Counted from the stretch's first letter, positions 27,725 to 38,372 are shown. The stretch is 64,000 bases of DNA from Thermodesulfobacteriota bacterium (GCA_013153525.1 JAADEG010000002.1:1-64000), one strand, 5' to 3'. The notes: a model not told the origin generated them from the letters alone. Program-made: numbers and translations.

Positions 27725-30465
27725 TGTCTTGCTCCTTCGTAAAGGTGTCTTCCACAACACTTTTTATACTTCTTTCCACTGCCACAAGGGCAGGGATCGT
27801 TTCTACCTATTTTCTGAGACTTAGCAGGTTTTTTCTTCTGTTTTTCGTCTGACGCAAACAAACCATCCCTGCGATATTCTATCTTTTTCTTTTTCCCTTC
27901 TTCTGGAAGCATCTCCTCTTCTGTAATCTCTTCGCCCTTTTCTATTTCAACTCTAAAGAGGTATGACAGGGTAATTTCTTTTATCCTCTTCATAAGTTCT
28001 ACGAACAGGTGGAAAGCCTCTTTTTTGTACTCTTGAAGCGGATCCTTTTGTCCATAACCTCTAAGTCCAACGCTTTCTCTAAGGTGATCCAAGGTTAACA
28101 GGTGCTCTTTCCAAAGTGCGTCTATGGTAGTAAGAAGGAAGTACTTTTCAAGCTCTCTTAAATTTCTTTCTCCGATTTCTTTTTCCTTTTGTTCGTACCT
28201 TTCAAGGGCAGATTTCTTTAGAACATCCAGCACCTGATCCTTGCGAGATGGCTCTACATCTACCTCAGGAGAAAATCCAAAGACTTCCTTAAATCTGTCT
28301 AAAAGTGCTTGCCAGTCCTCTTTTTCAAGTACTTTTTTCTCTAAGAATGCTTCTTCAACGAGCTCTTCACACTTTTCCTCAATCATTGAGATAATCCAGT
28401 CTTTTATAGACTCTGACTTAAGAATTTCTTTTCTTTGAGAATATATAGTTTCTCTTTGTTTGTTCATTACATCGTCGTATTCAAGAAGGTGTTTTCTAAT
28501 TTCAAAGTTGTAGGACTCAACCTTTTTCTGAGCTTGTTCTATAGCTTTGGTGAGCCAAGGATGTTCAAGAGCCTCACCTTCGCTCATTCCGAGTTTTTCC
28601 ATAAAGGCTTTCAGTTTGTCAGAACCAAATATCCTTAAAAGGTCGTCTTCAAGAGACAAAAAGAACCTGCTTGCTCCAGGATCTCCCTGTCTTCCAGCTC
28701 TTCCTCTAAGCTGATTGTCTATTCTTCTTGACTCGTGTCTTTCCGTACCAATTATGTAAAGTCCTCCAAGTGCTTTAACTTTTTCTGCGTCTTTCTGACA
28801 CTCTAAGAACTTTTCGTAAAGCACCTTTGCCCAGTATTCGTTGTACTTTTTAGTAGGATCTTCTCCTTGCTTAGCAAGTGTTAAGACCTCGTTCCAAGCC
28901 CTTTCGTCTATTTCTGAGAGGTCGTATCCCTCAGCCTCAAGTTGAGCTCTTGCAAGCCCTTCTGGATTACCTCCAAGTAATATGTCAACTCCTCTTCCTG
29001 CCATGTTAGTTGCAATAGTAACAGAATGAGACCTTCCTGCCTGTGCAATTATCTGTGCCTCTTTTTCGTGGTGTTTTGCATTCAACACCTGATGCGGAAT
29101 TCCTTTTTTCTTAAGCATTTTTGAAAGAAGTTCGCTTTTTTCTATACTCGTAGTACCAACGAGAACAGGTCTTCCTTCTTTGTAACACTTCTCTATTTCT
29201 TCAACTACCTTTTTAAACTTTTCTTTCTGGGTTCTAAAAATTACATCAGGATAATCAATTCTTATCATTGGTTTGTGCGTAGGAATTACTACTACATCAA
29301 GGTTGTAAATTTCTTTAAATTCTGCTGCTTCAGTTGCTGCGGTTCCTGTCATACCAGCAATTTTTTCGTACATTCTAAAGTAGTTCTGAATAGTAATCAT
29401 TGCTAAGGTCTGATTTTCAGCCTCAATTCTAACTCTTTCCTTTGCCTCTATAGCCTGGTGAAGACCTTCGCTCCAGCGTCTTCCAGGCATAAGCCTTCCA
29501 GTAAACTCGTCAACTATTATTATTTTTCCGTCTTTTACTACATAATCTACATCTCTTTTAAATAAATGATGAGCTCTTAAAGCCTGATGTATAAGATGCA
29601 CGAGTCTAACATACCTTGGATTGTAAAGATTCTTAATTCCAAGAAGTCTTTCACACTCAGCAATTCCTTCCTCAGTAAGAAGCACATTTTTAGCCTTTTC
29701 GTCAACTGTAAAGTGTTTATCTCTTTTAAGTTTTCTTGCTATTTCGTCTATAAAGTAGTAAATGTCTGTGGATTCTTCAGAAGGTCCTGAAATAATAAGA
29801 GGTGTCCTTGCTTCGTCAATTAAAATTGAGTCAACTTCGTCTATAATTGCGTAATAATGTCCTCTCTGAACCATGTCTTCTAAGGAAAATTTCATGTTGT
29901 CTCTCAAGTAGTCAAATCCAAACTCACTATTAGTACCGTAGGTTATGTCACAGGCGTAAGCCTTTTTTCTTTCTGAATCGTCCATACCAGAAGTAATGTA
30001 TCCAACGCTTACTCCGAGAAACCTATAAATCGGTCCCATCCATTCGGCGTCTCTCTTTGCAAGGTAGTCATTTACAGTAACGATGTGAACTCCTTTACCC
30101 GTAAGAGCGTTTAGGTAAGCTGGAAGGGTTGCTACTAAAGTTTTTCCCTCCCCTGTTTTCATTTCAGCAATTTTTCCTTGATGAAGAACTATTCCACCTA
30201 TGAGCTGAACATCAAAGTGCCTCATTCCAAGAACTCGCCTTGAAGCCTCTCTTACCACTGCAAAAGCCTCAGGAAGAAGATCATCAAGACTCTCCCCTCT
30301 TTCAAGCCTTTCCTTAAACTCTATGGTCTTTCTCGCAAGCTCTGCGTCAGACAATTTTTGAATCTTGGGCTCAAGTGAGTTTATTTTTTGTACGATCGGC
30401 TTTAACTTCTTAAGTTCTCTTTCGTTTTTCGTTCCAATTATCTTAGCAAGAACCTTCGTGAACAT
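27721..30465 (-). CDS. secA: Preprotein translocase subunit SecA
   Basis: 914 aa; [42 protein letters not shown]-terminal SEC-C motif [18 protein letters not shown]. Confidence 0.98.
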   Translation of the reverse strand: MFTKVLAKIIGTKNERELKKLKPIVQKINSLEPKIQKLSDAELARKTIEFKERLERGESLDDLLPEAFAVVREASRRVLGMRHFDVQLIGGIVLHQGKIAEMKTGEGKTLVATLPAYLNALTGKGVHIVTVNDYLAKRDAEWMGPIYRFLGVSVGYITSGMDDSERKKAYACDITYGTNSEFGFDYLRDNMKFSLEDMVQRGHYYAIIDEVDSILIDEARTPLIISGPSEESTDIYYFIDEIARKLKRDKHFTVDEKAKNVLLTEEGIAECERLLGIKNLYNPRYVRLVHLIHQALRAHHLFKRDVDYVVKDGKIIIVDEFTGRLMPGRRWSEGLHQAIEAKERVRIEAENQTLAMITIQNYFRMYEKIAGMTGTAATEAAEFKEIYNLDVVVIPTHKPMIRIDYPDVIFRTQKEKFKKVVEEIEKCYKEGRPVLVGTTSIEKSELLSKMLKKKGIPHQVLNAKHHEKEAQIIAQAGRSHSVTIATNMAGRGVDILLGGNPEGLARAQLEAEGYDLSEIDERAWNEVLTLAKQGEDPTKKYNEYWAKVLYEKFLECQKDAEKVKALGGLYIIGTERHESRRIDNQLRGRAGRQGDPGASRFFLSLEDDLLRIFGSDKLKAFMEKLGMSEGEALEHPWLTKAIEQAQKKVESYNFEIRKHLLEYDDVMNKQRETIYSQRKEILKSESIKDWIISMIEEKCEELVEEAFLEKKVLEKEDWQALLDRFKEVFGFSPEVDVEPSRKDQVLDVLKKSALERYEQKEKEIGERNLRELEKYFLLTTIDALWKEHLLTLDHLRESVGLRGYGQKDPLQEYKKEAFHLFVELMKRIKEITLSYLFRVEIEKGEEITEEEMLPEEGKKKKIEYRRDGLFASDEKQKKKPAKSQKIGRNDPCPCGSGKKYKKCCGRHLYEGARQ

Positions 30466-30614
30466 AAGAAAAAGTCGCCCCCTTTGAAAAATTTTTCCTT
30501 TTCTAATTTAATACTTTTTATTTATAATACAACTGTTTTTCTCTGTTTTTTAAAATTTTAAAAGTAATTTAAATTAAATACTTAAGTTTTTTATAAGTTC
30601 TTACAAATTTTAGT

Positions 30615-30643
30615 TTGACTTTTTTCTCTTTAAGTGGTATCCT
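30615..30643 (+). promoter_or_regulatory. Putative sigma70 promoter for yceD-rpmF-plsX-fabH: TTGACT-N17-TATCCT
   Basis: Boxes at 30615-30620 and 30638-30643 with 17-bp spacer. Confidence 0.7.
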
Positions 30644-30673
30644 TAGACAAATCTCACGCAAAAGGATTCACTT

Positions 30674-31225
30674 ATGAAAGAGCTTGAAAATTGGGGAGTT
30701 AGTCTTGAAGACATCCCTGTTGAGGGACTTAAAATAGACTTTAACGAACTTAAAGACCTGGGAGAAGACTTAGAGGTAAAACAGCCGTTTTCAGGTTACT
30801 TAAAATTGAAAAAAATAGGAATTGAGGTAAAATTAGAGGGCTTTTTAAAGGGGAGCCTTGTTCTTACTTGTGATAGGTGTTTAACTCCTTTTGAGTTTTT
30901 TATAGAACACGAATTTGAAGTAAACTTGCAACCTGTTTCAAGCCTTAATTTTGAAGAAGAAAAAGAGCTTAGTGAAGAGGAAATGGATGTGAGTTTTTAT
31001 AGTGAGTCTTGGATATCTTTTTACGAAATTTTAAGGGAAGAGATTTTTTTGTCTCTTCCTGTAAAGAAGTTGTGTAAAGAAGATTGCAAAGGGCTTTGCC
31101 CTATTTGTGGAAAAAATCTTAATACAGGCTCTTGTAATTGTAAACCTTACAAAAAGGATAGCCCTTTTGCAATTTTAAAGACGCTTCTTAAGGAAAAGGA
31201 TAAGACCAAAGAGAAAGGGGGTTAG
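30674..31225 (+). CDS. yceD: DUF177/YceD family protein
   Basis: 183 aa; LTCDRCLTPFE...; LCKEDCKGLCPICGKNLNTGSCNC; directly upstream of rpmF. Confidence 0.9.
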   Translation: MKELENWGVSLEDIPVEGLKIDFNELKDLGEDLEVKQPFSGYLKLKKIGIEVKLEGFLKGSLVLTCDRCLTPFEFFIEHEFEVNLQPVSSLNFEEEKELSEEEMDVSFYSESWISFYEILREEIFLSLPVKKLCKEDCKGLCPICGKNLNTGSCNCKPYKKDSPFAILKTLLKEKDKTKEKGG

Positions 31226-31228
31226 GAG

Positions 31229-31411
31229 ATGGCTGTTCCAAAGAGGAAGACCTCAAGGTCAAGAAGAGGAAAGAGAAGAGCACATCAACACCTCGTAAGC
31301 CCTGCTATTGCAATATGTCCAAGGTGTAAGTCTCCCAAACTTCCTCACAGAGTGTGCCCAACTTGTGGATATTACAAAAATAAGGCTTTTATAGAAGAAG
31401 AGGAGGTATAA
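31229..31411 (+). CDS. rpmF: 50S ribosomal protein L32
   Basis: 60 aa; [44 protein letters not shown]. Confidence 0.97.
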   Translation: MAVPKRKTSRSRRGKRRAHQHLVSPAIAICPRCKSPKLPHRVCPTCGYYKNKAFIEEEEV

Positions 31412-31427
31412 AAATTTTTAAAAGCTT

Positions 31428-32426
31428 ATGTACAAGGTAGTCGTTGATGTTATGGGGGGTGATTTTGCCCCCTACGAAATATTAAGGGGATCAAAGCAGG
31501 CTTTAATTAGATTTAAAGACCTCTTTTTGTATCTCGTTGGCAAGTCAGAGGTTTTAAAACAGGCAAAGGATTGGGACAGAGTTGAACTGGTTGAAGCTGA
31601 GGAAGTAGTGGAAATGGACGAGCCTCCTGGAGAGGCTCTCAGAAAAAAACGCAATGCCTCCATATTCAAAGGACTGGAATTACTTAAAGAGGGAAAAGCT
31701 GATGCTTTTGTTTCAGCAGGAAACTCTGGTGCAGTTGCTGCTGGTGGAATTTTTATCCTCGGAAGAATCAAAGGGGTAAGACGCCCTGCCATAGCAACCC
31801 TTCTTCCAAGTATAAAACTTCCCTTTGTTCTCATTGACGCAGGTGCAAATGTTGACTCAAAACCCGAAGACCTGTTTCAGTTTGGTCTTATGGGTAAGGT
31901 TTTTCTTGAAAGGATATGGAAAAGAGAAAAACCAAGAGTTGCCCTCCTCTCCATAGGAGAAGAAACCGGGAAAGGCAACACATTGGTAAAAAAGGCTCAT
32001 AATCTTTTCAAAGCCTCAAAACTAAACTATGTAGGAAATATTGAAAGCAGAGACATCTTTAAAGGTGAAGTAGATGTAGTTGTTTGTGATGGATTTATAG
32101 GTAATGTGTGCCTCAAACTTTCAGAAGGTGTTGCAGAGGTCGTAATGTCCATGTTAAAAGAAGAGGTTAAAAAGTCCATTCTTGCTATGTTTGGAATGAC
32201 GCTTGCCAGAGGAGCTCTAAAGAAGTTCAAAAAAAGAATTGACTGGAGGGAATACGGAGGAGCACCACTTCTCGGAGTAAAAGGAAATGTAATAATAGCT
32301 CACGGTAGGTCAGACAGATTAGCCATCAAAAATGCAATAAAAGTCGCAATGGAAAGTGCAAAACTTCGTCTCGTAGAAAAAATAGAAGACGCTATCTCTG
32401 AAAACCTGGTTAAGGAGGAAAAGTAG
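31428..32426 (+). CDS. plsX: Phosphate acyltransferase PlsX
   Basis: 332 aa; VVDVMGGDFAPYEILRGS, AFVSAGNSGAVAAGG, YGGAPLLGVKGNVIIAHGRSD. Confidence 0.97.
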   Translation: MYKVVVDVMGGDFAPYEILRGSKQALIRFKDLFLYLVGKSEVLKQAKDWDRVELVEAEEVVEMDEPPGEALRKKRNASIFKGLELLKEGKADAFVSAGNSGAVAAGGIFILGRIKGVRRPAIATLLPSIKLPFVLIDAGANVDSKPEDLFQFGLMGKVFLERIWKREKPRVALLSIGEETGKGNTLVKKAHNLFKASKLNYVGNIESRDIFKGEVDVVVCDGFIGNVCLKLSEGVAEVVMSMLKEEVKKSILAMFGMTLARGALKKFKKRIDWREYGGAPLLGVKGNVIIAHGRSDRLAIKNAIKVAMESAKLRLVEKIEDAISENLVKEEK

Positions 32427-33418
32427 TGCAAAGTCTTAAAGCAGCTATTTTGGGGATGGGAATGGGGGTTCCCCAAAAGGTCTTAACTAACTTTGATCTT
32501 GAAAAAATCGTTGACACATCTGACGAATGGATTACTGAAAGAACAGGAATAAAAGAAAGAAGAATCCTTGAAGACGGAGAGAACATTACAGAATACGCTA
32601 TCAAGGCTGCGAAGGAGGCTCTTACCTCTGCCAAGGTTTCTCCAGAAGAGCTTGGATTAATAATATGTGCTACGGTTACTCCTCAATACATCATTCCTTC
32701 AATGGCTGTAATGGTACAGGACGGTATAGGAGCAAAAAACGCAGGAGCCTTTGACCTTTCTGCAACCTGTTCAGGTTTTATTTACGGGCTTGCCCTTGCA
32801 GAAAGTTTTATTAAGTCAAAACCCGAAACCAAGGTTCTGGTTATAGGAGCTGAAGCACTCTCCAGGAAGACTAATTGGCAGGACAGAACCATTTGCGTTT
32901 TACTTGGAGACGGAGCAGGAGCAGCTGTCGTTGGAAAAAGCACAGAGCCTGAAAAAAGTGGCATAATGGACTTTACTCTTGGAGCAGACGGTTCTTATTG
33001 GGAGCTTCTTACTTTAAGAGGTGGAGGAAGTTGTTATCCTCCTTTTGACGAAAGACTGCCCAAGGACGAATACTACATAAAAATGAAGGGAAGAGAAGTA
33101 TTTAAAGTTGCAACGAGAATGATGGAAAAGCTTGCAGTAGAAATTTTGGAGAGAAACGGCTTTGGTCCTAAAGACATAGACCTCCTCGTGCCCCACCAAG
33201 CTAATCTTAGAATAATAGAATATCTCAGAGAGAGATTGGGTTTGCCAAAAGAAAAGGTTTTTGTTAATATAAATAAATATGGAAACACCTCTGCTGCGAG
33301 TATTCCACTTGCCCTTTACGAAGCTGAGAAAGAAGGCAAGCTCAAAAAAGGGGACCTCGTGCTTCTCGTTGCATTTGGTGGAGGCTTTACTTACGGTTCA
33401 ATGCTTTTAAGATGGTAA
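32426..33418 (+). CDS. fabH: 3-oxoacyl-ACP synthase III
   Basis: 330 aa; TSDEWITERTGIKERRI, AFDLSATCSGFIYGLALA, VPHQANLRIIEYL, NKYGNTSAASIPLAL. Confidence 0.97.
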   Translation: MQSLKAAILGMGMGVPQKVLTNFDLEKIVDTSDEWITERTGIKERRILEDGENITEYAIKAAKEALTSAKVSPEELGLIICATVTPQYIIPSMAVMVQDGIGAKNAGAFDLSATCSGFIYGLALAESFIKSKPETKVLVIGAEALSRKTNWQDRTICVLLGDGAGAAVVGKSTEPEKSGIMDFTLGADGSYWELLTLRGGGSCYPPFDERLPKDEYYIKMKGREVFKVATRMMEKLAVEILERNGFGPKDIDLLVPHQANLRIIEYLRERLGLPKEKVFVNINKYGNTSAASIPLALYEAEKEGKLKKGDLVLLVAFGGGFTYGSMLLRW

Positions 33419-33431
33419 AAACTTAAAAGGG

Positions 33432-34829
33432 GTGAGCACCATGCAGGTGAAAGAACTCAGTTATCAACCCAAACATGTGTGGGAAAGGCTTGAACTCACG
33501 GAAATTGAAAAACTTGAGCTAATTTCAAAGGAGTATATAGAGTTTCTTTCTGCGGTTAAGACTGAAAGAGAGTGCGTTGAGTTTGCAGGAATGAGATTAA
33601 GAAAAAAGGGATTTAAAAAGGATTCCGTAGAAAGAGGATTCTTTACTTATAGAAACAAGTTTTTAGCAGCCTGGATAATGGGAAAAAAGAGCATTACAGA
33701 AGGATTAAAGATAGTGGTGAGCCACATTGACACCCCAAGGCTTGACCTCAAGCTTCATCCTCTTTTTGAAGACACTGAGCTTGCCTTTTTAAAAACTCAC
33801 TATTACGGAGGAATAAAAAAGTATCACTGGGTAGCAATGCCCCTTGCTTTAAGAGGTATAGTGGCTAAAAAAGACGGTAACATAGTAAAAATCGTTATTG
33901 GAGAAGATCCTTCTGACCCGGTTTTAACCATTTGTGACTTATTACCTCACCTTGCAAGAAAAGTTCAAGGAGAAAAAAAGCTTTCAGAAGCTATACCCGG
34001 AGAAAAGTTAAATGTTCTCGTAGGAGGAATTCCTCTCGTAGCACCAGAAGAAGAAAAGGAAAAGCTGAAAGACAGAATAAAACTGAATGTTTTAAAAATA
34101 CTTTACGATAGATACGGAATAAAAGAAGAGGACTTCGTTTCAGCAGAGCTTTACTTGGTTCCTGCTGGCAAAGCAAGGGAAGTGGGAATTGACAGGGCAT
34201 TTATAGGAGGATACGGACAGGACGACAGAATATGTGCTTTTACTTCTCTTAAAGCCTTCCTTGAGGTAAAAGAACCTGATACCACTTGTCTTTTGGTTTT
34301 TATGGATAGAGAAGAAATTGGATCTGAAGGAAACACCTCTGCAAAAAGTAGAGTTCTTGAAAAGGTAATTTACGACCTAATAAAAGGTGCTGGGCTTCCT
34401 CCAAATCCTGATGTATTTTTTGAGGTTATTTCTAACACGAAGGTGCTGTCTGCAGATGTTACTGCAGGTATTGATCCAAACTATGTAGAGGTTCATGACA
34501 AGTTAAACGACGCAAAACTCGGATATGGGGTTGCAGTAAGCAGATACACTGGGCACGGTGGGAAGTACATGGCAAACGAGGCTCATGCTGAGTTTCTTGC
34601 TTGGCTTCTTGGTTTGTGGGATAAAAATAAGGTCGCCTATCAGGTAGTATCTATGGGTAAGGTTGACGAGGGTGGTGGTGGAACAGTTGCTAAGTTCTTT
34701 GCCTCTTACGGAATGGATGTGGTAGATGTAGGACCTCCGCTTCTCTCCATGCACTCCCCTTTTGAGGTGTGCCACAAAGTTGACCTTTACTCTACTTACA
34801 AAGCCTTTAAAACCTTTTATCAGGGCTAA
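33432..34829 (+). CDS. M18 family aminopeptidase
   Basis: 465 aa (start may be ATG 33441); VSHIDTPRLDLK, GYGQDDRICAFTSLKAF, MDREEIGSEGNTSA. Confidence 0.85.
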   Translation: MSTMQVKELSYQPKHVWERLELTEIEKLELISKEYIEFLSAVKTERECVEFAGMRLRKKGFKKDSVERGFFTYRNKFLAAWIMGKKSITEGLKIVVSHIDTPRLDLKLHPLFEDTELAFLKTHYYGGIKKYHWVAMPLALRGIVAKKDGNIVKIVIGEDPSDPVLTICDLLPHLARKVQGEKKLSEAIPGEKLNVLVGGIPLVAPEEEKEKLKDRIKLNVLKILYDRYGIKEEDFVSAELYLVPAGKAREVGIDRAFIGGYGQDDRICAFTSLKAFLEVKEPDTTCLLVFMDREEIGSEGNTSAKSRVLEKVIYDLIKGAGLPPNPDVFFEVISNTKVLSADVTAGIDPNYVEVHDKLNDAKLGYGVAVSRYTGHGGKYMANEAHAEFLAWLLGLWDKNKVAYQVVSMGKVDEGGGGTVAKFFASYGMDVVDVGPPLLSMHSPFEVCHKVDLYSTYKAFKTFYQG

Positions 34830-34837
34830 TATATGAA

Positions 34838-35623
34838 ATGAGCATAAAAAAGGGGGATTATGTATTATTACTAAGTGAGGACGGAAAGACCTATCTTCTG
34901 GAGGTAAAAGAGGAGCGTTTTCACACTCACAAAGACTGCGTTTTTCTCGGAGACTTAATAGGTAAGGACTACGGTGAGGTAATAACCGGTAAGAACAACA
35001 GAAGGTTTTATGTCTTAAGACCAACTTTGCACGACTTTTTAATCAAGGTTGACAGACTTACTCAAATAATATATCCCAAAGACATTGGCTACATTCTGTT
35101 AAAACTCGGAGTTGGACCTGGGAAGACGGTTCTTGAGTGTGGTTGTGGCTCTGGGGCTCTTACAACTGCTTTTGCTTACATGGTAGGAGACTCGGGAAAG
35201 GTTATTTCTTACGAAAAGGAAGAGAGGTTTTTAAAACTTGCTCAAAAAAACATCTCAAGGCTAAACTTAAGTGACAGGGTTGAGTTTAAGCTAAGAGAGG
35301 TGAAAGATGCTTTTGACGAAAGCGAAGTAGATGCAGTGTTTTTGGATGTAAAAGAGCCTTGGATTTTGGTTAAACCAGCTTGGAATGCCCTAAAAGCAGG
35401 AGCTCCAATTGGAATCCTCGTACCAACGACTAATCAAATATCGTTAACTCTTAAAGAACTGTTTACAACTGGTTTTGCTCAAGTGGAGGTCGTGGAAATC
35501 TTACTTAGAAAGTACAAGACTAATCCAGAAAGAATAAGACCTGAAGACAGGATGGTGGCTCATACTGGATTTTTAATATTTGCCAAGAAGGTTAAAAATG
35601 AGCGTAGTTCTGATACAGGATAA
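34838..35623 (+). CDS. trmI: tRNA (adenine-58-N1)-methyltransferase TrmI-like
   Basis: 261 aa; IIYPKDIGYILLKLGVGPGKTVLECGCGSGALTTAFA, DAVFLDVKEPWILVKPAWNALKAG. Confidence 0.87.
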   Translation: MSIKKGDYVLLLSEDGKTYLLEVKEERFHTHKDCVFLGDLIGKDYGEVITGKNNRRFYVLRPTLHDFLIKVDRLTQIIYPKDIGYILLKLGVGPGKTVLECGCGSGALTTAFAYMVGDSGKVISYEKEERFLKLAQKNISRLNLSDRVEFKLREVKDAFDESEVDAVFLDVKEPWILVKPAWNALKAGAPIGILVPTTNQISLTLKELFTTGFAQVEVVEILLRKYKTNPERIRPEDRMVAHTGFLIFAKKVKNERSSDTG

Positions 35624-36797
35624 AGAAGGCTTAATTTCTGAAGATCTTTTTGAGGAGCTTTATTCCCGAACGAAAAAGGCTTTAAGGTTTTTAAAAGTTC
35701 GTAAAAAGGAAGTAATCCTCGTATTTACTGACGACGAAACTATAAAAGACCTAAACCAGAAGTTTCTTGGAAGAGACTTTCCTACGAATGTACTTTCTTT
35801 TGCTGGAGAGCCTTCTGCTGGACTTCTCGGAGAGGTGGTTATTTCTGTTGAAAGGGCAAAAGAAGAGGCTGAGAGGTATTCTATAGGGTTTAAAAATTAC
35901 TTGTTAATGCTTGTGTTTCACGGAATTCTTCACCTTTTAGGGCACGATCACGAAAAAGGTGAGTGGGCACCCTATCTTATGGTAAAAAACGAGGCAAAGC
36001 TTCTTAAAAAGTTTGGTTTTGGAAAAAAGGACGAGATTATAAATTTTGTAAAAAGGAGGGAATACATGCCAGGGAAACTTGCAGTAAATGTAGATCATGT
36101 AGCAACTGTAAGAGAAGCACGCAAGGCACCATATCCTGATCCGGTTCACGCAGCAGTTCTTGCAGAGCTTGGTGGAGCAGACGGTATAGTAGTGCACCTC
36201 AGACTTGACAGAAGACACATAAAAGAGAGGGATGTCAAAATTATAAAAGACATTATAAAAACTAAACTTATTTTGGAAATGGCTGTAGAGGAAGAGCTTC
36301 TCAAGTTTGCAGAAGAGCTAAAACCTTATCAAGTAACTCTCGTGCCTGAGAGAGTAGAAGAGGTTACCACAGAGGGTGGAATGGAGCTTGAAGGCAGGGT
36401 AAAAGAGGTAAAGTCAGCAGTAAAAAGGTTAAACTCTGCTGGTATAAAAGTAAGTCTGTTTTTAAATCCAGACGAAAAGGTTCTTAAGCTTGCCAAAAAA
36501 ACAGGAGCCCAAGTAGTAGAGCTTCACACGGGTATTTACGCTGAAGCAGAAACAGAAGAAGAAAGATTAAAGGAGCTTGAGAGACTTGAAGTAGCAGCAA
36601 GGATAGCTAAGGACCTTGGGTTTGAGGTTCACGCAGGACACGGGCTAAGCTATGAAAACATAGGACCGGTAGCAGCGATACCAGAAATAGAGGAATTCAG
36701 TATAGGACACAGCATCGTTTCAAGGGCTATTTTCGTGGGAATGAAAGAGGCAGTAAGGGAGATGAAGTCCCTTATTTTAAGGGCAAGAGGAGTTTAA
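35598..36797 (+). CDS. ybeY-pdxJ: Fused ORF: YbeY endoribonuclease (N-terminal) - pyridoxine 5'-phosphate synthase PdxJ (C-terminal)
   Basis: Single uninterrupted frame; YbeY motif VFHGILHLLGHDHEKGEW; PdxJ motifs KLAVNVDHVATVREARKAPYPDPVHAA, VVHLRLDRRHI, VHAGHGLSYENI. Internal AGGAGGG + ATG at 36066. Confidence 0.85.
   Translation: MSVVLIQDKEGLISEDLFEELYSRTKKALRFLKVRKKEVILVFTDDETIKDLNQKFLGRDFPTNVLSFAGEPSAGLLGEVVISVERAKEEAERYSIGFKNYLLMLVFHGILHLLGHDHEKGEWAPYLMVKNEAKLLKKFGFGKKDEIINFVKRREYMPGKLAVNVDHVATVREARKAPYPDPVHAAVLAELGGADGIVVHLRLDRRHIKERDVKIIKDIIKTKLILEMAVEEELLKFAEELKPYQVTLVPERVEEVTTEGGMELEGRVKEVKSAVKRLNSAGIKVSLFLNPDEKVLKLAKKTGAQVVELHTGIYAEAETEEERLKELERLEVAARIAKDLGFEVHAGHGLSYENIGPVAAIPEIEEFSIGHSIVSRAIFVGMKEAVREMKSLILRARGV
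36054..36068 (+). promoter_or_regulatory. Internal Shine-Dalgarno plus start codon of PdxJ within the fused ORF
   Basis: AGGAGGG AATAC ATG in frame with both domains. Confidence 0.65.
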
Positions 36798-36810
36798 AAG
36801 GAGGGAAACC

Positions 36811-37194
36811 ATGGAAATCCGTACTCACTTAAAAATAGATCAGAGGTTAAGCGGAAAACCTATTTCCTTAGAAGAAGGAAAGGCTAAAGTAGAGCTAAAA
36901 ACTATTGAAGAAATGGCAGCTGACGAAAAAGGGCTCGTACACGGTGGTTTTATATTTAGTCTTGCGGATTACTCTGCAATGCTTGCAGTAAACGAACCAA
37001 CTGTAGTTCTTGCAGGAGCAAGTGTGAAGTTTTTAAAACCAGTTAAAGTTGGAGATACCGTAGTGGCAGAGGCTGAGGTAAAAAAAGAAGAAGGAAAAAA
37101 GAGGTGGGTTGATGTGGTCGTTAAAAAAGGAGAAGAGGTAGTTTTTACCGGGGAGTTCTTCTGTGTGGTGCCACCAAAACATGTTCTTGACTAA
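36811..37194 (+). CDS. Hotdog-fold (PaaI-like) thioesterase
   Basis: 127 aa; GLVHGGFIFSLADYSAMLAVN; VKFLKPVKVGDTVVAEAEV. Confidence 0.85.
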   Translation: MEIRTHLKIDQRLSGKPISLEEGKAKVELKTIEEMAADEKGLVHGGFIFSLADYSAMLAVNEPTVVLAGASVKFLKPVKVGDTVVAEAEVKKEEGKKRWVDVVVKKGEEVVFTGEFFCVVPPKHVLD

Positions 37195-37215
37195 ATAAGT
37201 TTAGGAGGTAAGGCT

Positions 37216-38055
37216 ATGTCTTTGTTTAAGTTAAGTCCTTATTCTCTCAAAGAAAAAAAGGGAAAAGAGCCAATAGTGGGAATAACTGCTTATGACTACA
37301 CCTCAGCGAGAATAGTGGAAGACGCAGGAGTTGACTTTATTCTCATAGGTGATTCTGCTGCAATGGTTATGCTTGGGGAAGAGGATACATTTTCAATGGA
37401 CATGGATAAGATGCTAATATTTTGTAAGGCTGTAAGTAGAGGAGCAAAGGATACTTTAAGAATAGGTGACATGCCGTTTTTGTCTTATCACCTTTCAAAA
37501 AGGGAAGCGATTTACAATGCAGGACTTTTTGTTAAAGAAGGGAGGTGCCACGGAGTAAAGGTTGAGGGTGGAGAGGAGGTTGCTTCTACGATTGAGGCTA
37601 TAGTAAACGCTGGAATCCCAGTGCTTGGGCACATTGGTCTTACTCCACAGAGGAGTATGGAGCTTGGAGGATTGAAAGTTCAGGGAAAAACTATTGAAAG
37701 TGCTAAAAAGTTAATCAAAGACGCTAAGGTGCTTGAAAGTGCTGGTGTTTTTGCAATAGTGCTTGAGTGCGTTCCAGCAGAACTTGCAAAAGTTATTACT
37801 GAAGAGGTTGAGGTTCCTACCATAGGAATAGGAGCAGGAAAGTTTACCGATGGACAAATTCTCGTGTTTCACGATGTAGTAGGACTCTTTCCAGAAATGC
37901 GTCCCAAGTTCGTAAAAACCTATGTATATGGTTTTGAAGCACTAAGTGCCGCTGTAAAAATGTACATAAAAGAGTGTAAGTCTGGTATTTTTCCAAGTGA
38001 AAAAGAGAGTTACAAAATTCCAGAAGAAACCCTTAAGGAAATTCTGAAAGAGTAA
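37216..38055 (+). CDS. panB: 3-methyl-2-oxobutanoate hydroxymethyltransferase
   Basis: 279 aa; GITAYDYTSARIVEDAGVDFILIGDSAAMVMLG, GHIGLTPQRSMELGGLKVQG, GIGAGKFTDGQILVFHDVVGL. Confidence 0.96.
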   Translation: MSLFKLSPYSLKEKKGKEPIVGITAYDYTSARIVEDAGVDFILIGDSAAMVMLGEEDTFSMDMDKMLIFCKAVSRGAKDTLRIGDMPFLSYHLSKREAIYNAGLFVKEGRCHGVKVEGGEEVASTIEAIVNAGIPVLGHIGLTPQRSMELGGLKVQGKTIESAKKLIKDAKVLESAGVFAIVLECVPAELAKVITEEVEVPTIGIGAGKFTDGQILVFHDVVGLFPEMRPKFVKTYVYGFEALSAAVKMYIKECKSGIFPSEKESYKIPEETLKEILKE

Positions 38056-38064
38056 AGGTTTCTT

Positions 38065-38082
38065 AAAAACAGGCTTGTTTTT
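38065..38082 (+). terminator. Possible weak terminator after panB
   Basis: AAAAACA-GGCT-TGTTTTT perfect 7-bp but AT-rich stem ending in T's. Confidence 0.35.
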
Positions 38083-38138
38083 ATAAAAAATTGGTGTAAA
38101 GTGTTAGAATTATAAAAATTCTGGAAAGGGGTGTTATT

Positions 38139-38351
38139 ATGGCAAAAGGCAAGGTCAAGATGAAGACTAATAGATCTGCAGCCAAGAGGTTTAAGGTTAC
38201 TGCTACTGGAAAAGTTTTACACAAAAAGTCTGGAAAAAGCCACCTTCTTCGTAAAAAGAATAGAAAAACGAAGAGACACCTCGGTAAGTATAAAGAAATA
38301 TTTAAGGGATTTTACTCTCACATAAAAGAGTGCATACCTTACAAATTTTAG
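38139..38351 (+). CDS. rpmI: 50S ribosomal protein L35
   Basis: 70 aa; KMKTNRSAAKRFKVTATGKV; HLLRKKNRKTKRHLGK. Confidence 0.96.
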   Translation: MAKGKVKMKTNRSAAKRFKVTATGKVLHKKSGKSHLLRKKNRKTKRHLGKYKEIFKGFYSHIKECIPYKF

Positions 38352-38372
38352 TTAAGGAAGGAGGGATAATCC

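Noticed and set aside
34503-35024. - strand ORF of 173 aa opposite M18 aminopeptidase/trmI
   Set aside because: Antisense to two recognisable genes; no motif or RBS support.
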